A stretch of DNA of 64,000 bases from Bordetella flabilis (GTDB lineage Bacteria > Pseudomonadota > Gammaproteobacteria > Burkholderiales > Burkholderiaceae_B): assembly GCF_001676725.1 (NCBI RefSeq), contig NZ_CP016172.1, positions 5,146,001 to 5,210,000 of the forward strand. The letters run 5' to 3'. The notes under the pieces are model-generated. The model searched no databases and was not told the DNA's origin. It saw only the letters and a program-made list of their open reading frames with translations. Positions 59,825-64,000 of this stretch are shown one piece after another (positions within the stretch are counted from its first letter, which is position 1; every line of letters starts with the position of its first letter). The translations under genes and the position numbers were made by a program.

Positions 59825-60922
59825 TTATCGCTGATAGCCCTGTGCCAGCCGGCGCTCCAGCGCCTGGCTGTATCTGGACATCGAGAAGCAGAAGACGAAG
59901 TAAATGAATGAGATGAACAGGTAGGCCTCGACCCCGAAACCCCGCCAGGCGGCGTCCGACAGCGCGGCCTTGGCCGCCAGCGTCAGGTCGAAGATGCCGA
60001 TGATGACCACCAGCGAGGTGTCCTTGAACAGGGAAATGAAGATGCCGACCAGGGGCGGGATGACGATGCGCAGGGCCTGTGGCAGGACGATCTTGCGCAT
60101 CTGCTGCCAATAACTCAGCCCGAGCGACGCCGCGCCTTCGTACTGTCCCTTGGGAATGGCCTGCAGGCCGCCCCGCACGGTTTCGGCGATATAGGCGGCC
60201 GCGAACATGATGATGGCGATCTGCGCCCGCAGCAGTTTGTCGATGGAATAGCCTTCCGGCAGGAACAGCGGCAGCATCACCGAGGACATGAACAGCAGGC
60301 TGATCAGCGGGACGCCGCGAATCAGTTCGATGTACACCACGCATAGCGCCTTGATCGCCGGCAACCGCGAACGCCGTCCCAACGCCAGCAGCACGCCGAT
60401 GGGAAAGGCGAAGGCGATGCCGAAGGTCGCCAGGATCAAGGTCAGCGGCAGTCCGCCCCAGCGGCCGTTTTCGACATAGGTCAGGCCGAAGACGCCGCCC
60501 CACATCAGCACCGCGACCGCGCCCAGGCCGACCGCCCATAACAGCAGCAGCCACGGCGTCCAGAAGCGGCGTATGCCGCTGCAGATGATGACTGCCAGCA
60601 GCACGATGGTGGCGATCAGCGGACGCCATTGTTCGTCGTAGGGATAGGTGCCGAAGAGGATCAGCCTGTGCTTTTCGCGGATGAAGGCCCAGCAGGCGCC
60701 GCCCGACGCGCGGCATTCCTGTGCGGTGGTGGCGGAGAAGTTGGCCTTGATAAGCAGCCATTCCACCAGCGCCGGAATCGAAAACAGCAACAGCCAGGCG
60801 ATCAGGATCGTCAGCAGGATGTGCAACGGCGAGGCGAATAGCCGGGTGCGCAGCCATGCGATAGGCCCGGCATGGGTGATGGGGGCCGGCAGGCCGTCGG
60901 CCGGAAGAGGCGCGGTGGTCAT
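59825..60922 (-). CDS. aapM: General L-amino acid ABC permease (AapM)
   Basis: A 365-aa HisM-type permease with an N-terminal TM pair, a middle loop and a C-terminal permease core. [20 protein letters not shown] with the following [13 protein letters not shown] is the EAA loop that docks the ATPase. It begins one base after the aapQ stop. The long N-terminal extension with its own TM helices is usual for AapM. Confidence 0.93.
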   Translation of the reverse strand: MTTAPLPADGLPAPITHAGPIAWLRTRLFASPLHILLTILIAWLLLFSIPALVEWLLIKANFSATTAQECRASGGACWAFIREKHRLILFGTYPYDEQWRPLIATIVLLAVIICSGIRRFWTPWLLLLWAVGLGAVAVLMWGGVFGLTYVENGRWGGLPLTLILATFGIAFAFPIGVLLALGRRSRLPAIKALCVVYIELIRGVPLISLLFMSSVMLPLFLPEGYSIDKLLRAQIAIIMFAAAYIAETVRGGLQAIPKGQYEGAASLGLSYWQQMRKIVLPQALRIVIPPLVGIFISLFKDTSLVVIIGIFDLTLAAKAALSDAAWRGFGVEAYLFISFIYFVFCFSMSRYSQALERRLAQGYQR

Positions 60923-60923
60923 A

Positions 60924-62114
60924 TCAGCGCTCCACCAGCGCGATGCGCTTGTTGTACCAGTTCATCAGTACCGAGATCGTCAGGCTTACCGTCAGGTAGG
61001 CCCCCATGATGATCAGGATGCCTTCGATGGCCTGGCCCGTCTGGTTCAGCGTGGTGTTGACGACGGAAACGATGTCCGGGTAGCCGATGGCCACCGCGAG
61101 GGAGCTGTTCTTGGTCAGGTTCAAGTACTGGCTGGTCATCGGCGGGATGATGACGCGCAGGGCCTGCGGCAACACGACCAGGCGCAGCACCAGCGTGCGT
61201 TTCAGGCCGAGGGAGCCGGCCGCTTCCCATTGGCCGTGGTCCACGGCCTGGATGCCGGAGCGGACCACTTCCGCGACGAAAGCCGCCGTGTAGGTGACCA
61301 GGCCGGCCAGCAGCGCGGCCAGTTCCGGCGACAGGGTCATGCCGCCTGCGAAGTTGAAACCGCGCAGTACCGGCACATCCACGGTCAAGGCCCCGCCGCT
61401 GACCAGCCAGCCCAGCAAGGGCAGCGCGACGATCAGCCCAATCGCCCAGCGGGTGAGCGGAAAGATGCGGCCGGTGGCCTCGCGCCGCTTGTTGGCCCAA
61501 TGCGCCAGGGCCAGGATGACGACGATGGCCAGGCCCAGGCCGCCCAGCATCCAGTCCAGGGCGTCGCCCTGCAGCGTGGGCAGCTTCAGGCCGCGGTTGG
61601 AGATGAATACGCCAGGCAGGGGTTGGTGCGCCTGCCTGGGGCCAGGCATGTTCTCCGTGATGACGGCGTACCAGAAGAACAACTGCAGCAGCAGCGGAAC
61701 ATTGCGCATGACCTCGACATAGATCGACGCCAGCCTGGCCACCAGCCAGTTGCGGGACAGGCGCGCGATGCCGATGAGCGTACCCAGCAGCGTCGCCAGC
61801 ACGATGCCGATGACGGCGACGCGCAGCGTGTTGACCAGTCCCACGAGGATGGCGCGGCCGTAGGTGTCGGCCGCGGTATAGGCGATGGGCGTTTCGCCGA
61901 TGGCGAAGCCCGCCTCGCGATCGAGGAAGCCGAAACCCGTGGAGATATGGCGGGCCGACAGGTTGTGCAGGGTATTGGAGACGAGAAACCACGCCGCCCA
62001 TGCGACCGCGGCCAGGGCCAGGGCCTGGTACACGATGGCCCGCACGCCGGGATCGTTCCAGGACAGCTTGCGGACCGGGGCCTTCGGCGGCGGGGCTTTG
62101 GAAGCAGGAGTCAT
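60924..62114 (-). CDS. aapQ: General L-amino acid ABC permease (AapQ)
   Basis: A 396-aa permease, partner of AapM. VEVMRNVPLLLQLFFWYAVI is typical of the AapQ/BztB group, and DHGQWEAAGSLGLKRTLVLR is the EAA loop. The start MTPASKAPP at 62114 was chosen; an upstream in-frame extension of 17 residues lacks homology. AapQM form the channel for glutamate, aspartate, glutamine and other L-amino acids. Confidence 0.93.
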   Translation of the reverse strand: MTPASKAPPPKAPVRKLSWNDPGVRAIVYQALALAAVAWAAWFLVSNTLHNLSARHISTGFGFLDREAGFAIGETPIAYTAADTYGRAILVGLVNTLRVAVIGIVLATLLGTLIGIARLSRNWLVARLASIYVEVMRNVPLLLQLFFWYAVITENMPGPRQAHQPLPGVFISNRGLKLPTLQGDALDWMLGGLGLAIVVILALAHWANKRREATGRIFPLTRWAIGLIVALPLLGWLVSGGALTVDVPVLRGFNFAGGMTLSPELAALLAGLVTYTAAFVAEVVRSGIQAVDHGQWEAAGSLGLKRTLVLRLVVLPQALRVIIPPMTSQYLNLTKNSSLAVAIGYPDIVSVVNTTLNQTGQAIEGILIIMGAYLTVSLTISVLMNWYNKRIALVER

Positions 62115-62233
62115 TGCGTATCGATACGGAAGCAGCCACGCGGGCCATGGCAAGGCGCGGGCCACCTTACACCAGGCGGCACGCCGGCGCGAGGTGCCGT
62201 GGCGGGCACCTCGTTCGCCTTATCCACGGGCAA

Positions 62234-63250
62234 TCAACGGATCGGCCAGCCGTACATCAATCCGCCCTGCTTCCATTGGGCGTTCAGGCCGCGCGGCAGC
62301 TTCATGGCGCTGCCGCCGCCGAGGTTGCGCTCGAAGCTTTCCCCGTAATTGCCGACACTCTTGATGATGTTGTAGGCCCACTTGTCGTCGACGCCCAGGT
62401 TCTTACCCATGCCCGGCGTCACGCCGAGGATGCGCTGGACGTTGGGATTGCTGCTCTTGAGCATCTCATCGACGTTCTGCGAAGTGACGCCGTATTCCTC
62501 GGCCTCCAGCATCACATTGAGCGTCCAGCGCACGACGTTGAACCACTGCACGTCGTCCTGGCGCACCATCGGCCCCAAGGGTTCCTTGGAGAAATCCTCC
62601 GGCAGGATCACGTACTTGTCGGGATTTTCCAGGGTGGTGCGGGTGGAGGCCAACTGCGACTTGTCTGTGGTGAAGGCGTCGCAACGGCCGGCGGAGAAGG
62701 CGCGCACGATCTCGTCGTACTTCTCGATGACGACGGGCTTGAACTCGATTTTGTTGCTGCGGAACCAGTCGGCCAGATTCAGTTCGGTGGTGGTGCCGGG
62801 CTGCACACAGACCGTGGCGCCGTTCAATTCCTTGGCGCTCTTCAGGCCAAGGTCCTTGGACACCATGACGCCCTGGCTGTCGTAGTAATTGACGCCGGTA
62901 CCGAGCAGGCCAAGGGTGGTGTCGCGGGTCAGGGTCTGCGTGGTGTTGCGCGTCAGTACGTCGATTTCGCCCGACTGCAGCGCCGTGAAGCGCTGTTGCG
63001 TGTTCAGCGGGGTGACCTTGAACTTGGTGGAGTCGTTGAACATCGTGGCGGCGATGGCGCGGCACATGTCGATGTCCAGGCCCTTCCATTCGCCTTTGCT
63101 GTCGGCGATCGAAAAACCCGGCACGCCAGTGGACACGCCGCACTGCACAAAGCCCTTTTTCTTGACGTTGTCGAAGGTGGCGCCGGCGTGGGCGACGCCG
63201 GACAAGGCCAGCAGCGCGGCGCCGAGGGCGGCGATTTTCAAGGTTTTCAT
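62234..63250 (-). CDS. aapJ: General L-amino acid binding protein (AapJ)
   Basis: A 338-aa periplasmic binding protein with signal peptide (IAALGAALLALSGVAHA). The mature landmarks are KGFVQCGVSTGVPGFSIADS, GLDIDMCRAIAATMF and NTTQTLTRDTTLGL, as in AapJ/BztA. A GGAGAGAA ribosome site precedes it. First gene of the operon; 119 bp separate it from aapQ, room for an attenuating structure that gives more binding protein than permease, though no clear stem was found. Confidence 0.94.
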   Translation of the reverse strand: MKTLKIAALGAALLALSGVAHAGATFDNVKKKGFVQCGVSTGVPGFSIADSKGEWKGLDIDMCRAIAATMFNDSTKFKVTPLNTQQRFTALQSGEIDVLTRNTTQTLTRDTTLGLLGTGVNYYDSQGVMVSKDLGLKSAKELNGATVCVQPGTTTELNLADWFRSNKIEFKPVVIEKYDEIVRAFSAGRCDAFTTDKSQLASTRTTLENPDKYVILPEDFSKEPLGPMVRQDDVQWFNVVRWTLNVMLEAEEYGVTSQNVDEMLKSSNPNVQRILGVTPGMGKNLGVDDKWAYNIIKSVGNYGESFERNLGGGSAMKLPRGLNAQWKQGGLMYGWPIR

Positions 63251-63591
63251 GGTTCTCTCCGTGCGTGGATGATCCGTAGACGGTGGCCGGTATCGCGGCG
63301 GCCGCTTGTAACCTCGGCGGATGGTAGCCCCCGTGAAAAACCAGGGACATGGGGGAAATCCCTGCCGGGCCCAGGGTCAATGTGGGGACATATCATGCCA
63401 CAGGACGAGCCGGAAAGAGGCTGGACCGACGGCCTCAGAAAGCGCGAAACCAAGGCGCAGAACCCGGGAAATACGGAGCCGCAAGGGCCTGCGGCCAGAC
63501 GTTCACCTTGAAGAGCACCCGACGGCACGACCAGCGGGCGCCCCGTGCGCCTGCCGCACGGTACTATTGCGGCTTCATCCGTATAGCCGCC
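63251..63591. other. 341-bp divergent gap between aapJ and ftsE
   Basis: It must hold the aapJ promoter on the minus strand and the ftsE promoter on the plus strand. GTACTATTG at about 63560-63568, some 24 bases before the ftsE ATG, is a possible -10 for ftsE. No structured RNA or repeat was seen. Confidence 0.5.
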
Positions 63592-64000
63592 ATGATCGAA
63601 TTCCAGCACGTCTTTAAATCGTACGGGCGCGGCCGAAACATTCTGGCCGATATCAACTTCCGGATTAGCGCGGGCGAATTCGTTTTCGTGTCCGGGCCCT
63701 CCGGGGCCGGCAAATCGACCCTGCTCAAGCTGATCGGCGGGCTGGAGCCCCCCAGCCGCGGATCGATCCAGGTGAACGGCCAGCGCCTGGACAAGCTGCC
63801 CTCCCGCGCCCGGCCCTATCTGCGCCGCGCGGTGGGCGTGATCCTGCAGGACACGCACCTGCTGTATGACCGCAACGCCATCGACAACGTCGTCCTGCCG
63901 CTGGCGGTGACCGGCCAATCGCCGCAGGCGGCGGCGGCCCGGGCCCGTGCCGCCCTGGAGAAGGTCGGGCTGTCCGGCAAGGAAACGCTCAACCCCATCG
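63592..64000 (+). CDS. ftsE: Cell division ATP-binding protein FtsE, 3' part outside window
   Basis: The first 136 codons of FtsE: MIEFQHVFKSYGRGR, Walker A SGPSGAGKSTLLKLIGG, then the Q-loop RRAVGVILQDTHLLYDRNAI. With FtsX it forms the ABC complex that activates murein hydrolases at the septum. The frame is open to the window end, before the signature and Walker B motifs. ftsX is expected just beyond. Confidence 0.93.
   Translation, partial: MIEFQHVFKSYGRGRNILADINFRISAGEFVFVSGPSGAGKSTLLKLIGGLEPPSRGSIQVNGQRLDKLPSRARPYLRRAVGVILQDTHLLYDRNAIDNVVLPLAVTGQSPQAAAARARAALEKVGLSGKETLNPI

Overview
The window is GC-rich chromosomal DNA from a betaproteobacterium, most likely Bordetella or a close Alcaligenaceae relative such as Achromobacter. 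This rests on the gene content: many tctC/Bug-type binding proteins, the argJ / DUF815 ATPase / MutT-ThiE / zapD / coaE / pilD neighbourhood, scpA next to a DUF3460 gene and panC, and an aapJQMP operon beside ftsE. No rRNA, tRNA or CRISPR was seen. Both window ends cut genes: an anthraniloyl/salicylyl-CoA oxygenase at the left and ftsE at the right.

1-12.6 kb, mostly minus strand: the start of a bifunctional aryl-CoA monooxygenase/reductase gene, a complete siaABCD c-di-GMP signalling operon, and a livKHMGF branched-chain-type ABC importer. Divergent from livK is a formamidase-like hydrolase translationally coupled to a MarR regulator. A near-identical AT-rich operator-like motif, palindromic at one site, lies upstream of the oxygenase and between livK and the hydrolase. 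It suggests that one regulator, plausibly the MarR, controls uptake and breakdown of an aromatic acid.

12.6-35 kb: housekeeping and conserved genes (argJ, DUF815 ATPase, Nudix-ThiE fusion, zapD, coaE, pilD, panC, scpA, DUF3460), interrupted by a four-gene MdtABC/MuxABC-type efflux operon with its own outer-membrane channel. Then come an HsrA-like exporter overlapping glpK, an NlpE-like lipoprotein and a minimal LuxR-type HTH protein.

35-53.8 kb: accessory metabolism. It holds LysR / CaiB CoA-transferase / TctC; Rrf2 with a thioredoxin-reductase-like enzyme; tam; a LysE exporter; a gentisate cluster (LysR, gentisate dioxygenase, fumarylpyruvate hydrolase, flavin monooxygenase, TctC, maleylpyruvate isomerase); and a leuCD-like hydro-lyase pair with a haloacetate-dehalogenase-like hydrolase, a LysR and a TctC. 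Several short intergenic repeat arrays occur here.

53.8-59 kb: an AT-richer island. It carries a two-gene operon (unknown 284-aa protein plus a compact SF1 helicase) that is a candidate defence module, then an IS3-type orfA remnant and a decayed DUF2846 lipoprotein gene. 59-63.3 kb is the aapJQMP polar amino-acid importer, and ftsE begins at 63.6 kb.
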